A stretch of 64,000 bases of DNA from Streptomyces qinzhouensis (GCF_007856155.1 NZ_CP042266.1:4278001-4342000); one strand, 5' to 3'; counted from the stretch's first letter, positions 39,374 to 49,213 are shown. Program-made: numbers and translations. Notes: generated by a model not told the origin, from the sequence alone.

Positions 39374-41467
39374 ATGGCTGAGGAGACGCGGAACAGTCTG
39401 GACGGTCGTGCGGACGCGGTCGTCCAGGCAGGACGTATCGGCGAGCTGCACCAGCACTTGTACGGCGGGGAAGCGCCGGCTCAACCCGTTCCCTTCCAAC
39501 TTCCGCCCGCACAGGTCTGTTTCGAGAACCGGCACGACGAGCAGGACCGCATCACCCGCGCAATCCAGGGACACCGTACCCAGCGAGGTCCTCTGGTTGT
39601 CGCACTGACCGGTATCGGCGGCATCGGCAAGACGGCCCTGGGGTTCCATGTGGCCCGCGGTCTCGTGGACCGGTACCCCGACGGGGTGCTCTACGTCGAC
39701 CTGGACGATCTGCGCCGGGACGGTGTCGTCGAGGTCTCCGACGCGGTCGGTGAACTCCTGACCGGTATGGGGGTGTCACCGGAGTGGTGGGAGAGGTCAC
39801 TCGGCGGTCGCACGAAGCAGCTCTGGAGCCGTACCCGGAACAAGCGGATGGTCGTGGTCGTCGACAACGCCCGCTACGGGACCGAGGTCATCCCGCTCCT
39901 CCCGGCGTCGGACCACGCTCTGGTGATCGTCACCAGTCAGGGTGCGCTGTACGACCTCGACGGCGCCGCTGCGGTCGAGGTGCCGGTGGGTCCACTGGCC
40001 GTGGACGACGCCGTGCGGCTGCTGGGTCACCTGGTGACCGACCCACGGCTGACGGAAGAGCCCGACGCGGCGATCGACCTGGCGCGAGGCTGCGGCGGAT
40101 TGCCGGCCGCGCTCCAAGTGGCCGGACAGTGGGTCCGCAAGTACCGCAGGCGCAGTCTGTCCCGGCTCGTCGCGGGGCTTGTGGCGGAGCTGCACGGGAA
40201 GGGGATTCCCATGGTCGAAGCGGTGTGGGACGCGGCGTACAAGGGTCTGGCACCGGAGTCGGCACGGCTGTACCGCCTGCTGCCCCAGCTCCCGGGCCAT
40301 CGAGTCCTGGAGCTGCCCGCTGCCGCCTTGCTCGGCTGCGATCCCGCCACCGCGGGCGACGCCTTGGAGGAACTGGAGTCCGCTGGACTGCTGGAGGGCC
40401 TGGCCGAGGGCCGGCGCATGCACAGCCTCTTGCGAGGGCACGCCGAGCGCCGCGCTCGGCAGGAGGACGACGACGGGACGGAGCGAGTGCGGGCACGCCG
40501 TTCGCTGGTCGCGTGGTACCGACGCCAAGCCGCCCGAGCGGACCTTCTGGCAGCCGGCCCGCGGATGACCTTCGCGGTGGTACCGGAACCCGTCGCCGCC
40601 TCCGTACCCGATGCCGAGCTGCTGGGTAAACCGGAAGCGCTCCGGTGGCTGGAGTCCCACCGGCTGGCTCTGTACGGCTGCGTCCGCCTGGCTTTCGACG
40701 ACGGTCTGTATGAGGACGCGTGGGCGCTGTGCGAGCCGTTGTGGACGCACTTCCTCGACCATCCGCACTACGCGGACGTCACGGACGCGTTCCGTACGGG
40801 GGTGGCCGCGGCTGACCGCGCGGAGTGCCTGCCCGCGATGGTGCGCATGAGGTGTCAACTGGCCCGGCCGCTGTGGGAGCAGGGGTTGTACGAGGAGGCG
40901 GCCGAGCAGCTTCGACACGCCCTCGGTGCCGCCGCGGCTCTGGGGGAGTCGCCCATGGAGCTCAAGCTGAGGGCGTCGACGGTGGAGTTCCAGGGCCTGC
41001 TCAAGGCCGAGACCGGGGACTGGACCGGGGCCGCCGTCGACTTCGAAGCGGCGAAAGCGGCCCACGCGGAGATCGGCAACGTGTACGGGGTGCTGCTTCA
41101 GACCTATCTGCTGGGCCGGACCGCTCTGCGGAGCGGGCGGCACGAGGAGGCCGTCGTACTCCTGGGCGAGGCGCACCGGATGGCCGGGCTGCAGGAGCGG
41201 GAGCGGATGACGGCGCGGGCGGGGTTCGAGCTGGGCCGCGCGCTGCGGCTGGTGGGGCGGCCGGAAGAAGCCCGCCCTCTGGTTGACGCCGCTCTCGACG
41301 GCGCCCGGGCGCGCGGTTCCCGCACGGACGAGGTCCGTGTCCTGGAGGAACTCGCGAGCCTGGCGGACGACCGCGGCGAAGTGCGCGCCGCACGGGAGCA
41401 CCGTACGGCCGCGAGCCGGATCGCGATTCAGTACGGGGGCGTCTCCCTCGAAGATCAGAGCTCGTAG
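39374..41467 (+). CDS. NLR-like NB-ARC-TPR protein 1 with N-terminal amyloid motif
   Basis: 697 residues from ATG 39374. Residues 7-30 read NSLDGRADA then [11 protein letters not shown], related to the motif in the effector. The NB-ARC NTPase follows: P-loop [15 protein letters not shown] (K85), Walker [12 protein letters not shown] (D163), sensor LVIVTSQ, and the [11 protein letters not shown] motif of NB-ARC/AP-ATPases. TPR-like helices fill about 480-690 ([39 protein letters not shown]). Such STAND proteins sense a trigger through the repeats, oligomerise on ATP and, in fungal and bacterial amyloid systems, template the effector's motif. The stop overlaps the convergent GT-B-like gene. Confidence 0.85.
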   Translation: MAEETRNSLDGRADAVVQAGRIGELHQHLYGGEAPAQPVPFQLPPAQVCFENRHDEQDRITRAIQGHRTQRGPLVVALTGIGGIGKTALGFHVARGLVDRYPDGVLYVDLDDLRRDGVVEVSDAVGELLTGMGVSPEWWERSLGGRTKQLWSRTRNKRMVVVVDNARYGTEVIPLLPASDHALVIVTSQGALYDLDGAAAVEVPVGPLAVDDAVRLLGHLVTDPRLTEEPDAAIDLARGCGGLPAALQVAGQWVRKYRRRSLSRLVAGLVAELHGKGIPMVEAVWDAAYKGLAPESARLYRLLPQLPGHRVLELPAAALLGCDPATAGDALEELESAGLLEGLAEGRRMHSLLRGHAERRARQEDDDGTERVRARRSLVAWYRRQAARADLLAAGPRMTFAVVPEPVAASVPDAELLGKPEALRWLESHRLALYGCVRLAFDDGLYEDAWALCEPLWTHFLDHPHYADVTDAFRTGVAAADRAECLPAMVRMRCQLARPLWEQGLYEEAAEQLRHALGAAAALGESPMELKLRASTVEFQGLLKAETGDWTGAAVDFEAAKAAHAEIGNVYGVLLQTYLLGRTALRSGRHEEAVVLLGEAHRMAGLQERERMTARAGFELGRALRLVGRPEEARPLVDAALDGARARGSRTDEVRVLEELASLADDRGEVRAAREHRTAASRIAIQYGGVSLEDQSS

Positions 41468-43080
41468 TCGAGGTCGTCCGCAATCGCGGGCTCCAGGCGT
41501 ACGCGTACGGTGATCGCCCCCGTGTCGCACACCAGCGACACGGGTGGGGCGTGCGCCGCGTCGGCGCCCAGCCACGCGTGGACGGCGGAGGCCACGGCCG
41601 CCGGATCGGCGTAGGAGACGCGACCGGCCGCGCGTTCGGGTTCCAGACGGAGACTGAGCGGCCTGGCCGTACGGTGCCTCAGCAGGCATCGCCGGGGCGT
41701 CAGGATCGCGACCGCTGTTCGGCAGGCCGGGGCCTCCGCCAGGGCGTGCGCGGTCCAACCGCCCGCCGTCCACCCGGTCGAGTGTGGGCGTGCGGCGGCG
41801 TCCTGGGCGCGACGCCACAGTACGGCGGCACTCTGCACCTCGCGCTGTCCGGCGGTGGGGTGCTCGGCCGCCAGGTGCTGCACGGGCTCGCGCGTGTGCA
41901 CGGGGAAGCGCCGGACTGTGATCCGCTCACCCGATACCTCCGCCCGTACCGCGAAGGCCGGTGGTCGGCGCGGTGCCGTCGAGGGGCGGGGAAACGCCGG
42001 CGTTCTGACCGGTCCGGTCGGAGGGGTGAGCCCGAGGAGCCGGTAGAGGTGGTGCCTCAGTTGTGGGAGCGCTTGGCCCTGCTGGGAGAACGCGCTATCG
42101 GCGAGTGGGCGGGTGTCCACCGCCAGGGCTGCCCGGAGGGCGTCCGGCAGTTCCGAGGCGGCCGAGAGCCTGGGCGAGGCGGCCAGCAGTCGCGCCATCG
42201 GACTGTCGGGTATCAGCTCGTGGCCGCCGTCGTAGGCGGCTATGACCGGGCGGCCGAGGGCCGCGGCGTAGAGGGCCGTGGACCCGTGATCGGTGACCAC
42301 GGCGTCGGCCGCGACCAGCAGCGCGGCCCACTCCTCGTGAGGGCGGGGGAGGAGGAGGCCCGCCGAGAGTGCCGGGGCGAGCTGCCGGGACAGGTCGAAC
42401 CGTCCGGTGCCGCTGTGCTCGTTGGGGTGCAGGACGAGGGCAATCTGGAAGGAGTCGTACGGCAGCAGCCCACTGAGGTCGGCCGGCAGTCCGGGGCGGC
42501 GGGAGATCAGCGCTTCCGGTCCCCAGGTGGACGTCAGGACAATGAGCCTGCGAGGCCCGGTCTCCAGGGCGTCGCGGAAGTCCTCGCGACGGGGAACGGA
42601 CGCGAGGAGCCGGTCCAGGGTGGGGTCACCGACCACGGCGGCGCGATGTGCGGCGCCGGGGCTCGCGTGCGCCAGACGGGACACCTGCTCCTCGTGCGCC
42701 AGGGCGTGCAGCCCGGCCCATGGCCTGCCTTCGGTCAGCAGGTAGTGCGGGTCGAGCCCCGAGGGGACACCGGCTGATCCGTCATCGGCGATCGTCTTGT
42801 TGAAGCCGGCTCCGTGCGGCAGCAGAGCGAGCGGGCCCGACAATCGCCGGAGTTCTCCCTTCGGGCTCGCCGCCAGGATCAGGTCGTGCTCAACCCGAAG
42901 GGCCTCTTCCCAAGGCAGAGTGCGGGCGCCGGCGAGCTCCAGAGCCGAAAGTGCGTCGACGTCGAAGCGCGAGCCCGGGACCAGCGTGAACCGTGTGACG
43001 ACGCGGCTGTCCCCGTCGAAGACAGGCAATACGTCAAGGAGCCGGTGCAGGGCCCCCGCGGAGCGCACGGCGACCAGCAC
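41455..43080 (-). CDS. GT-B-like protein of unknown function, copy 1
   Basis: About 541 residues if started at GTG 43080, directly after the 7-bp repeat array. An open frame continues through the repeats (AAGSGQR units) to 43476. Conserved features are [21 protein letters not shown] and [20 protein letters not shown]. These parallel the WHG, HP and TDYSS motifs of GT-B enzymes such as CDP-glycerol glycerophosphotransferases. The paralogue at 45465-47219 has about 27 extra N-terminal residues. The C-terminal 170 residues form a second, unrecognised domain. No ribosome site is seen before the GTG. The role is unknown; pairing with an NLR in both copies points to a shared pathway. Confidence 0.65.
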   Translation of the reverse strand: MLVAVRSAGALHRLLDVLPVFDGDSRVVTRFTLVPGSRFDVDALSALELAGARTLPWEEALRVEHDLILAASPKGELRRLSGPLALLPHGAGFNKTIADDGSAGVPSGLDPHYLLTEGRPWAGLHALAHEEQVSRLAHASPGAAHRAAVVGDPTLDRLLASVPRREDFRDALETGPRRLIVLTSTWGPEALISRRPGLPADLSGLLPYDSFQIALVLHPNEHSGTGRFDLSRQLAPALSAGLLLPRPHEEWAALLVAADAVVTDHGSTALYAAALGRPVIAAYDGGHELIPDSPMARLLAASPRLSAASELPDALRAALAVDTRPLADSAFSQQGQALPQLRHHLYRLLGLTPPTGPVRTPAFPRPSTAPRRPPAFAVRAEVSGERITVRRFPVHTREPVQHLAAEHPTAGQREVQSAAVLWRRAQDAAARPHSTGWTAGGWTAHALAEAPACRTAVAILTPRRCLLRHRTARPLSLRLEPERAAGRVSYADPAAVASAVHAWLGADAAHAPPVSLVCDTGAITVRVRLEPAIADDLDYEL

Positions 43081-43081
43081 C

Positions 43082-43170
43082 GCCCGCTGCCCGCTGCCCG
43101 CTGCCCGCTGCCCGCTGCCCGCTGCCCGCTGCCCGCTGCCCGCTGCCCGCTGCCCGCTGCCCGCTGCCCG
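43082..43170. repeat. 7-bp tandem repeat array 1 (about 12.7 copies)
   Basis: Perfect copies of GCCCGCT, 89 bp. On the minus strand the array abuts the first codons of the GT-B-like core. Seven is not a multiple of three, so a change in copy number shifts any frame read through it and also alters promoter-to-gene distance. Confidence 0.95.
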
Positions 43171-43180
43171 AAAGTTGCTG

Positions 43181-43186
43181 ATTATA
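43181..43186 (-). promoter_or_regulatory. Candidate -10 box (TATAAT) before repeat array 1
   Basis: The minus strand reads TATAAT, a consensus sigma-70 -10 element and rare in this DNA. It lies about ten bases before the repeats start. No good -35 is visible at 16-18 bp. Transcription from it would begin just ahead of the array. Confidence 0.4.
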
Positions 43187-43350
43187 GCTGAAGGAGCAAT
43201 CTGGTGCGGCATGGGCGAATCAGGTGATTCTGAAGTGTTGTCAGGGGCCCGATGCGGCATGCGTCTGATCGTAGTGGCTGTGGAACGCGTTCCTTCTTGT
43301 CCGGTTTCCAGTACGGTGATCGTGGTCTGAGATCCCGAAGGCGGTGGTTC

Positions 43351-45525
43351 ATGAGCAGGCAGGGCGAGCCCGAACGCCCGGCGGCGACGGGGATCACGAA
43401 CAGCCTTCCTGGCCATGTCGAAGGGCAATTGGTACAAGCGGGCATTGTCCACGGCGGTATCACCTTCAACTATCACGAGGGGCAGGGGGCGCGCCCCGGC
43501 CGCCGTCCCGACCAGGTGCCGAGACCTCCACGTGGGTTTGTGAACCGTCAGCGTGTGCTGGCCGAACTGGACGACTTACTCGGGTACGGCGATGCTGCCG
43601 GCTGCCGGATCGGCGTCTTCAGCGGGCTCCCCGGGATCGGCAAGACGGCCGTGGTCTGCCAGTGGGCCCACAACAACCAGCGTCGTTTTCCCGGCGGTCA
43701 GATCTTCGTCGACTTCGCCGGGTTGCGTTCGGGCGCCGGTGGGGACGTCTCGGAGGCGCTCGCCGTTTGTCTGCGCGCCCTGGGCGTGAGGGATCAGTAC
43801 CTTCCCGCGAGCCTCGCCGATCGTGCGGCCCTCTACCGCGACTTGTCGGCCGAGCAGCGGATGCTGGTGGTGCTGGACGACGTGACGCGCCCGGCCCAGG
43901 TCAACACCCTCCTTCCCCAGGGGGCGGGAAGCGCCGTGCTGGCGACCAGCACCTGGCGACTGGGCGAGTTGGTCCTCGACGGTGCGGTCCTCCTCCAGCT
44001 TGATGTCCTGGACGCCGACAGCGCCCTGGAACTGCTGTCGGCCCTCTGCGGCCGACAGCGCATCGCGGACGAGCCGGAGGCCGCGGAACGGCTGGTGGAA
44101 CTCTGCGGGGGCCTGCCGGTCGCCCTGCGGATCTGTGGCGCTCGGCTGCTGATCCATCGGCGTCTGACGATCGGCTCACTGGTCGCCGAACTGTCCGACG
44201 AACAGAGCCGTCTGAGCCGTATCGCCGTATCCTCAGCCCACGAGGAGCGCACTGTGTCCGCTGCCCTTGAGCTGGCCTACCGGGACCTCCCGGAGGCCGC
44301 CGCACGCATGTACCGGGTTCTCGGCCACGTGCCCGGCCTCAGCTTCGACACCGCCGTCGCCGCGGTGGCCGCCGGGATGCGCTCGACGGCCGAGGCTCAA
44401 GAGGCGCTGGACGTGCTGGAGGCCTCCAGTCTGCTGTCTGTCACCGATGACCGAAGGTACGCGTTGCACGGCCTGGTACGGCTGCATGCTCGGGACACCG
44501 CCTGTGCCCTCGACCCGCCTGGGACGGAACGGGAGACGGTCGGCAGGATCACTGGTCACTACCTTGTGCTGACCGGTTCGGCGGACCGCGCGGTCCGGGC
44601 CGACCGGCTTCGGATCGCCGAGCTGCTCGGCCCCGCGGGTGGGGCCGCCGATCTCGCCGCCGCCTCAGGTCCGTTCGCCGCCGCGACCGACCCCGGCGCC
44701 GACGCGATCAGCTGGTTGGAGGCCGAGCGGACCAACATCCTTGCCGTGCTCCGGGCCGCGTCCGGATTCGCCCTCCACCGTCCGGTGTGGCAGCTGGCCG
44801 AGGCGTTCACCGTTCTCTTCTTCCACCACCGGCACCTCGCCGACTGGCGCGAGTCGCTCGAACTGGGTGCCGAGGCGGCGCGACTCGACGGGAACGCGGC
44901 AGCCGAGGCGCGTTTGCGCAGCCTGCTGTCCCGGCCCCTCCTCGACCTGCGGCAGGACGCGCGGGCGAAGGCGGAACTGGACATCGCCGAGCAACTTGCG
45001 GTGGAGTCCGGGCACGTGGTTCTCCAGGCCTCGGTGCAGGAATTTCTCGGCCGCTACTGGGACCTGCACGACCGGGCTCGCGCGGTGGACGCGTACCGCA
45101 CGTCGCTCGCGCTCAACATCGAGGCGGAGGAAGAACGAGGCGAGGCCTTGGCCCGATACTTCCTGGGCTGTGCACAGAGTGCCGCCGGCGAACACGCCAC
45201 GGCGTTGATCGCACTCGACCGGGCCCGGGAGACATTCCTCGCGCTGGGCGACGAGCGGATGGCGGCCCGGGCCCTGGCCGACACCGGCCGGGCCCTGGTT
45301 CGGAGCGGTGATCTCGCCGAGGCCGCTGTCGCCCTGTCCCGGGCGGCCGACGATCTGCACCGCGGCGGGGCGTCGCACTACGAGGCCCAGGCCCTGGAAG
45401 ACCTCGCGGACCTGCTGGACGACCCGGTGGAGATTCGCCGCTGCCTCCGCCGCGCCCTCACGATCTACGAGGAGGGCGGCAGCCCCCGGGCGGCAGAGGT
45501 CCTGGCACGGCTCACCGCCGGCTGA
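43351..45525 (+). CDS. NLR-like NB-ARC-TPR protein 2 with N-terminal amyloid motif
   Basis: 724 residues from ATG 43351. Residues 17-40 read NSLPGHVEG then LVQAGIVHGGITFN, ending in the same TFN as the effector motif. The linker with PRPPRGFVNRQRVLAELDDL leads to the P-loop FSGLPGIGKTAVVCQ (K98), Walker B MLVVLDDV (D176/D177) and GGLPVALRICG. The C-terminal half is TPR-like (HVVLQASVQEFLGRYWDLHD, ALARYFLGCAQSAAGEHATA). It differs clearly from NLR 1 in sequence but has the same order of parts, so it is an older duplication or a separate acquisition. Its last 61 bp overlap the convergent GT-B-like gene. Confidence 0.85.
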   Translation: MSRQGEPERPAATGITNSLPGHVEGQLVQAGIVHGGITFNYHEGQGARPGRRPDQVPRPPRGFVNRQRVLAELDDLLGYGDAAGCRIGVFSGLPGIGKTAVVCQWAHNNQRRFPGGQIFVDFAGLRSGAGGDVSEALAVCLRALGVRDQYLPASLADRAALYRDLSAEQRMLVVLDDVTRPAQVNTLLPQGAGSAVLATSTWRLGELVLDGAVLLQLDVLDADSALELLSALCGRQRIADEPEAAERLVELCGGLPVALRICGARLLIHRRLTIGSLVAELSDEQSRLSRIAVSSAHEERTVSAALELAYRDLPEAAARMYRVLGHVPGLSFDTAVAAVAAGMRSTAEAQEALDVLEASSLLSVTDDRRYALHGLVRLHARDTACALDPPGTERETVGRITGHYLVLTGSADRAVRADRLRIAELLGPAGGAADLAAASGPFAAATDPGADAISWLEAERTNILAVLRAASGFALHRPVWQLAEAFTVLFFHHRHLADWRESLELGAEAARLDGNAAAEARLRSLLSRPLLDLRQDARAKAELDIAEQLAVESGHVVLQASVQEFLGRYWDLHDRARAVDAYRTSLALNIEAEEERGEALARYFLGCAQSAAGEHATALIALDRARETFLALGDERMAARALADTGRALVRSGDLAEAAVALSRAADDLHRGGASHYEAQALEDLADLLDDPVEIRRCLRRALTIYEEGGSPRAAEVLARLTAG

Positions 45526-47219
45526 TCCGAGGGCGGGCGGGCCGCACCGAGCAGCAACTTCTGCCGCCTCGCACCGTGGATCAGGTCCACCGTCGTGTGG
45601 TAGAGCGATGAACCGAGGCGCAGACACACATAGACCGCCGTCGCCGCGGCGCCGGGGTCCGGCCCCGGCCCGTCGGCGGCGTGAACGTGCACCAGCCGTC
45701 CGTCGCGCAGCCCGACGACGCAGCCCTCCTCCCCCGCCAGGGCCACGATCCGAGCCCCGGGGAAGTCGGCCAGAAGAGCCGCCACGCGCTGCCGCCCGGT
45801 CTCGGGAGCGAAGACCTCGGAGGTCGAGCACACGACGGTGGCACTTTCGACGAGACGCGTGTCCGGCTCGTCGACGTCGCAGGCCAGGTGCCAGAACGAG
45901 GCTCCGGTCTCGGCGCTCTCCCCGGCCAGCGCCGCAGGAAAGCGGCGTACCTCCACCTGGATTTCGCCTGTGGGATCACGTACGACGGAGGTGTGCACCA
46001 TCAGGGACCGGGCATGTGTGGTGTCAGTTGCTGGGACGGGGAAGGCACGCGGCCCGCGGCCGGGGTGCTCGGGTTCAGGAAGGTCGAGGAGCCTGTAGAC
46101 CAGTTCCCGCAGCCGAGGCAGGGCTTCCCCGGGCTCCGCGAAGGCGGCTGCAGTGACTGCGGCGAACCGGTCCGCCCGGTGTCCGGCCATGGTCGCCTCC
46201 AGCTGCTCCCACAGCGGTCGGCCTGCTGTCAGGCGGTCTGCCGCCGTACGCAGCGAGTACCCGGCCGTATCAGGAACGGCCTCCGAACCGAACGCGGCGA
46301 GAACGACGGGCCGGCGGAGGGCCGCCCCGTAGAGCGTCACGGATCCGTGATCACCGATGACCACGTCCGAGGCCACCAGCGCCTGCTGCCAGCCGTCCGC
46401 GGGATCCACGGTGATCAGACCGGCCTCCACGGCGCTCTGCTGCATGACCCGCATCTGCCAGGCGCCGTGGCCGGACCAGACATTCGGGTGCAGGACCAGT
46501 GCCACGCGGAACTCGTCGGAAGGCAGCTGCGACAGCAGGTCCGCCGGAAGCCCCGGCCATGAACCGACCAGTGATTCCTCACCCCAGGTCGAGCTCACCA
46601 GTACCAGTCGCTGGCCGGGAAGCACCCCGAGGGCCGCCCGGTATCGCTCCTGCCAGCGGATGCTCGCCCGGAGCCGGTCGAGACAGGGGTCACCCACGAG
46701 CACCGTCCTCCCGACTGTGCCGGGGTGGGCAGCCGCGAGCTGAGCCTCCTGGGCGGGGTGGGAAATGGCGAGCCAGGCGCGCCGGGCCGCCAGCAGATCG
46801 TCGTGGACGAGCCCGGACAGCCGGGTTCCCGGCCCGGCGGAATCCGGGACCTGCTTCTGGAACCCGACCCCGTGCGGCAGTACCACCACCGGATAGTCAC
46901 CGGGCGGCACCGCGACGTTCTCGGAGGCCGAGATCAGCAGGTCGGGCGAGATCTCCGCGAGCTGGGACCATGGCAGGGTGCGGCAGCCCAGCGACCGGAG
47001 CAGGTCGAGAACGCCGTTGTTGAAAGCGGACGTCGGATCGTACGCGAACACCACGGCGATCCGGGGGTCGTCGGGCACGAGCTCCGGGACCACGTCCAGT
47101 ACGCGCACCAGCGACGTCATCGTTCGCGCGGCGACCACTAGCGTTCGCACGCTGCCGAAGGTCCGCCAGCGCGCGGCATCAGGCCCTACTGGGACGAGAA
47201 TGCGCTCGTCGGACTCCAT
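45465..47219 (-). CDS. GT-B-like protein of unknown function, copy 2
   Basis: 584 residues from ATG 47219, chosen because GGAGG lies six bases upstream. The open frame continues through the repeat array (REPGAGS units) to 47555, but that part is treated as leader. Shared features with copy 1 are [24 protein letters not shown] and [20 protein letters not shown]. The region [20 protein letters not shown] also matches copy 1 closely. The C-terminal 180 residues contain [10 protein letters not shown], also found in copy 1. I infer a nucleotide-sugar or CDP-alcohol transferase-like fold; no substrate can be named. A TTGCCA-N17-TAAATA promoter lies just beyond the repeats. Confidence 0.7.
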   Translation of the reverse strand: MESDERILVPVGPDAARWRTFGSVRTLVVAARTMTSLVRVLDVVPELVPDDPRIAVVFAYDPTSAFNNGVLDLLRSLGCRTLPWSQLAEISPDLLISASENVAVPPGDYPVVVLPHGVGFQKQVPDSAGPGTRLSGLVHDDLLAARRAWLAISHPAQEAQLAAAHPGTVGRTVLVGDPCLDRLRASIRWQERYRAALGVLPGQRLVLVSSTWGEESLVGSWPGLPADLLSQLPSDEFRVALVLHPNVWSGHGAWQMRVMQQSAVEAGLITVDPADGWQQALVASDVVIGDHGSVTLYGAALRRPVVLAAFGSEAVPDTAGYSLRTAADRLTAGRPLWEQLEATMAGHRADRFAAVTAAAFAEPGEALPRLRELVYRLLDLPEPEHPGRGPRAFPVPATDTTHARSLMVHTSVVRDPTGEIQVEVRRFPAALAGESAETGASFWHLACDVDEPDTRLVESATVVCSTSEVFAPETGRQRVAALLADFPGARIVALAGEEGCVVGLRDGRLVHVHAADGPGPDPGAAATAVYVCLRLGSSLYHTTVDLIHGARRQKLLLGAARPPSDQPAVSRARTSAARGLPPSS

Positions 47220-47254
47220 CGCGTACCTCCGCCTGATGGCAGGATCGCACACGT

Positions 47255-47424
47255 CCCGGCTCCCGGCTCCCGGCTCCCGGCTCCCGGCTCCCGGCTCCCG
47301 GCTCCCGGCTCCCGGCTCCCGGCTCCCGGCTCCCGGCTCCCGGCTCCCGGCTCCCGGCTCCCGGCTCCCGGCTCCCGGCTCCCGGCTCCCGGCTCCCGGC
47401 TCCCGGCTCCCGGCTCCCGGCTCC
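47255..47424. repeat. 7-bp tandem repeat array 2 (about 24 copies)
   Basis: Perfect copies of CCCGGCT over 170 bp. It lies between the promoter at 47429-47457 and the ribosome site and ATG of the GT-B-like gene, so it should form most of the 5' untranslated region. The unit differs from array 1 (GCCCGCT) but the length is the same. Confidence 0.95.
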
Positions 47425-47428
47425 ACCG

Positions 47429-47457
47429 TATTTAGCGGATCCGTGGATGCTTGGCAA
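47429..47457 (-). promoter_or_regulatory. Promoter of GT-B-like copy 2
   Basis: TTGCCA (47457-47452) and TAAATA (47434-47429) are separated by exactly 17 bp on the minus strand, a good housekeeping-sigma promoter. The start point would fall at the edge of the repeat array. Confidence 0.6.
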
Positions 47458-47660
47458 CCATTCCACCGATTTCTCTCCTTGGAGGGATAGCTGCCGGTTC
47501 GGCACCTGACGGCGGCTTCGGTGTAGGCAGCGTGGTTGAAACAGGCCAACCACATGAAGGGCCGCCAGCAGACAATACGGCTTGAGGGGCGAGCCGTTCC
47601 ATGGCTGGTCGTCGCAGGGTCGCTGATTCAAGGGGGCCGAGCGTCCGGCTGTGCGCTCAA

Positions 47661-48060
47661 GTGAAGTTCCTGGCCGGAAGCGACCGAGAGGCCCTCGCGC
47701 TGTTCGAGCCGCTTGCCCAGGAATACGCCAACCGCTATGGCGCCGACGACGAGTAAGCACAGCTGTGCCGGTACTACGCTGCGCAGTGTCTGATGGAGCT
47801 GGGTGAAGCGAGTGCCGCCGTCCAGGCCTTCGGCCACGTAACGGACACCACGCCTGACCCCGAAGACGAGGATGCCGTCAACCGCCACCTCGATGCCCTT
47901 GCAGGCTCATGAGCCTGCATGCCGCAGCCGAGAACCTTCCCCAGGCATCGGAAGTCGGTGAACGCCTCAGGGCGGAAACCTCCCGTCTACGCGGAAGTGG
48001 TCGGCCGGGCCTGGAGGAGATCGACACCTACCTCCGCAGCCTTCGTCGAGACCTTCGCCG
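47661..48060 (+). pseudogene. Remnant of a Ser/Thr kinase C-terminal TPR region
   Basis: Residues VKFLAGSDREALALFEPLAQ lead to a TAA at 47754. The same frame then goes on as AQLCRYYAAQCLMELGEAS. After a shift near 47909 it continues as SLHAAAENLPQASEVGERLR and GLEEIDTYLRSLRRDL. The order matches the C-terminal helices that follow the kinase domain in many Streptomyces Ser/Thr kinases, from memory. The kinase domain is missing. It is a decayed 3' fragment left at the edge of the conflict island. Confidence 0.6.
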
Positions 48061-48089
48061 GCGGTCGTCGGATGGGGCATGCTGGTTCC

Positions 48090-48413
48090 ATGAGCCGGTA
48101 CGCGGATGCGCGACTGTACGTGGTGCCTGAGTCGCTGGAGGAGCTGGGCGGTCCCACGAGCGGTGCCGTGCGGCTGCCGCGGCATATCGACTGGGGGCCT
48201 GCATACGAGTACGAGCTGGCGGACTCAGCGGATCTCGCGGTGATGTACGAACGGGTTCTGCGGGAAGCCCGCTCGCGGGAGGACCTGCAGACCTATCTCG
48301 ACGGCAGCACGTTGTGGCGGCTGTGGGGGCATCTCGTCCTTCCTGCTCCGCTCAGAACACTGTGGGAGGGCCGGTTTCCGGAGCTCGCGGCTCGACGGGT
48401 GGCTGCCGCGTAG
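48090..48413 (+). CDS. Small partner of the AbiEii-like toxin
   Basis: 107 residues from ATG 48090. It reads SRYADARLYVVPESLEELGG, then VRLPRHIDWGPAYEYELAD, then MYERVLREARSREDLQTYLD and LVLPAPLRTLWEGRFPEL. The stop and the GTG of the next gene share one base (TAGTG), so translation is coupled. Small genes of this sort regularly precede AbiEii-type nucleotidyltransferases in Streptomyces, and a neutralising or regulatory role is likely. It lacks an obvious winged helix. Confidence 0.7.
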   Translation: MSRYADARLYVVPESLEELGGPTSGAVRLPRHIDWGPAYEYELADSADLAVMYERVLREARSREDLQTYLDGSTLWRLWGHLVLPAPLRTLWEGRFPELAARRVAAA

Positions 48414-49213
48414 TGGACGATCTGCATCTGCGGCTGATCCGTCTCGGCCTCGAAGCTCTGAGCGACGACTTCGGGTTCGCTCTGGCCGGTGGATATGCCG
48501 TCCAGGCTCACCACATCGTTCAACGGCTCAGTGATGATGTGGACCTGTTCGCGCCGATCGAGCGCCGGGGTGAAATGCCTGCGGCCACGGAGCGCATCGT
48601 GGCGGTGCTGGGTAAAAACGGGTACCGAGTGGAGATCCTTCAGCAGGCTGAAACGTATGTGCGACTGATGGTCTCGGACCCGGTGAGCGGCCAGGACACC
48701 AAGATCGAGTTGGTGGCGGAGTTCCTCCGGCAACCGCCGGTCGCGTCGGAGTGGGGACCGGTGCTGCATCGGGACGACGTAGCGGCCGGCAAGATGGAAG
48801 CCCTGTTCTCTCGTGCAGAGGCCCGTGACTTCATTGACGTCGACGCCCTTATCCAAGCCGGTTACTCGCGTGAGCGGCTGATCGAACTCGCGGCCGAGCG
48901 CGATGCGGGATTCGACAGGGATGTCCTGGCTCAGATGCTGGCCGGTGCCGGCCGCTTCAGTGACCGACAGTTCCTGGTGTACGGAGTGGATCAGGTCAGG
49001 GTCGACGGAATCCGTGCGCAGTTCGAGGACTGGCGGCAAGAACTGCAGAGATCTCTTGCGGGCAGCGCGCGATCGGCAGCGGCTCGTGCTGCTTCTCCGG
49101 CTGCCGACAAGGCGCGTACGGCTCCGGTTGTTCCGCCGTCCGAACCAGTGCCCGGCGGGGATGCGCAGGGGCTACACCGGGAGCGACCGGACAGCGCCCA
49201 TCGCCGTCACTGA
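48413..49213 (+). CDS. AbiEii/AbiGii-family nucleotidyltransferase toxin
   Basis: 266 residues from GTG 48413. The polymerase-beta-like signature is FALAGGYAVQAHHIVQRLSD then DVDLF (GG...DxD), followed by TKIELVAEFLR with the third acidic residue. Residues 120-180 contain ARDFIDVDALIQAGYSRERL. AbiEii-type toxins transfer nucleotides, in some members to tRNA acceptor ends, and cause growth arrest or phage abortive infection. The C-terminal 50 residues are Ala/Arg-rich (RSAAARAASPAADKARTAPV) and look dispensable. Confidence 0.8.
   Translation: MDDLHLRLIRLGLEALSDDFGFALAGGYAVQAHHIVQRLSDDVDLFAPIERRGEMPAATERIVAVLGKNGYRVEILQQAETYVRLMVSDPVSGQDTKIELVAEFLRQPPVASEWGPVLHRDDVAAGKMEALFSRAEARDFIDVDALIQAGYSRERLIELAAERDAGFDRDVLAQMLAGAGRFSDRQFLVYGVDQVRVDGIRAQFEDWRQELQRSLAGSARSAAARAASPAADKARTAPVVPPSEPVPGGDAQGLHRERPDSAHRRH

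Noticed and set aside
43082..47424. The short repeat arrays as CRISPR
   Set aside because: Units of 7 bp follow each other without spacers, and no cas genes are near.
47220..47555. Coding repeats (REPGAGS) as the N-terminus of GT-B-like copy 2
   Set aside because: A good promoter lies within that frame and GGAGG-ATG lies after the array, so the repeats are more likely untranslated leader.
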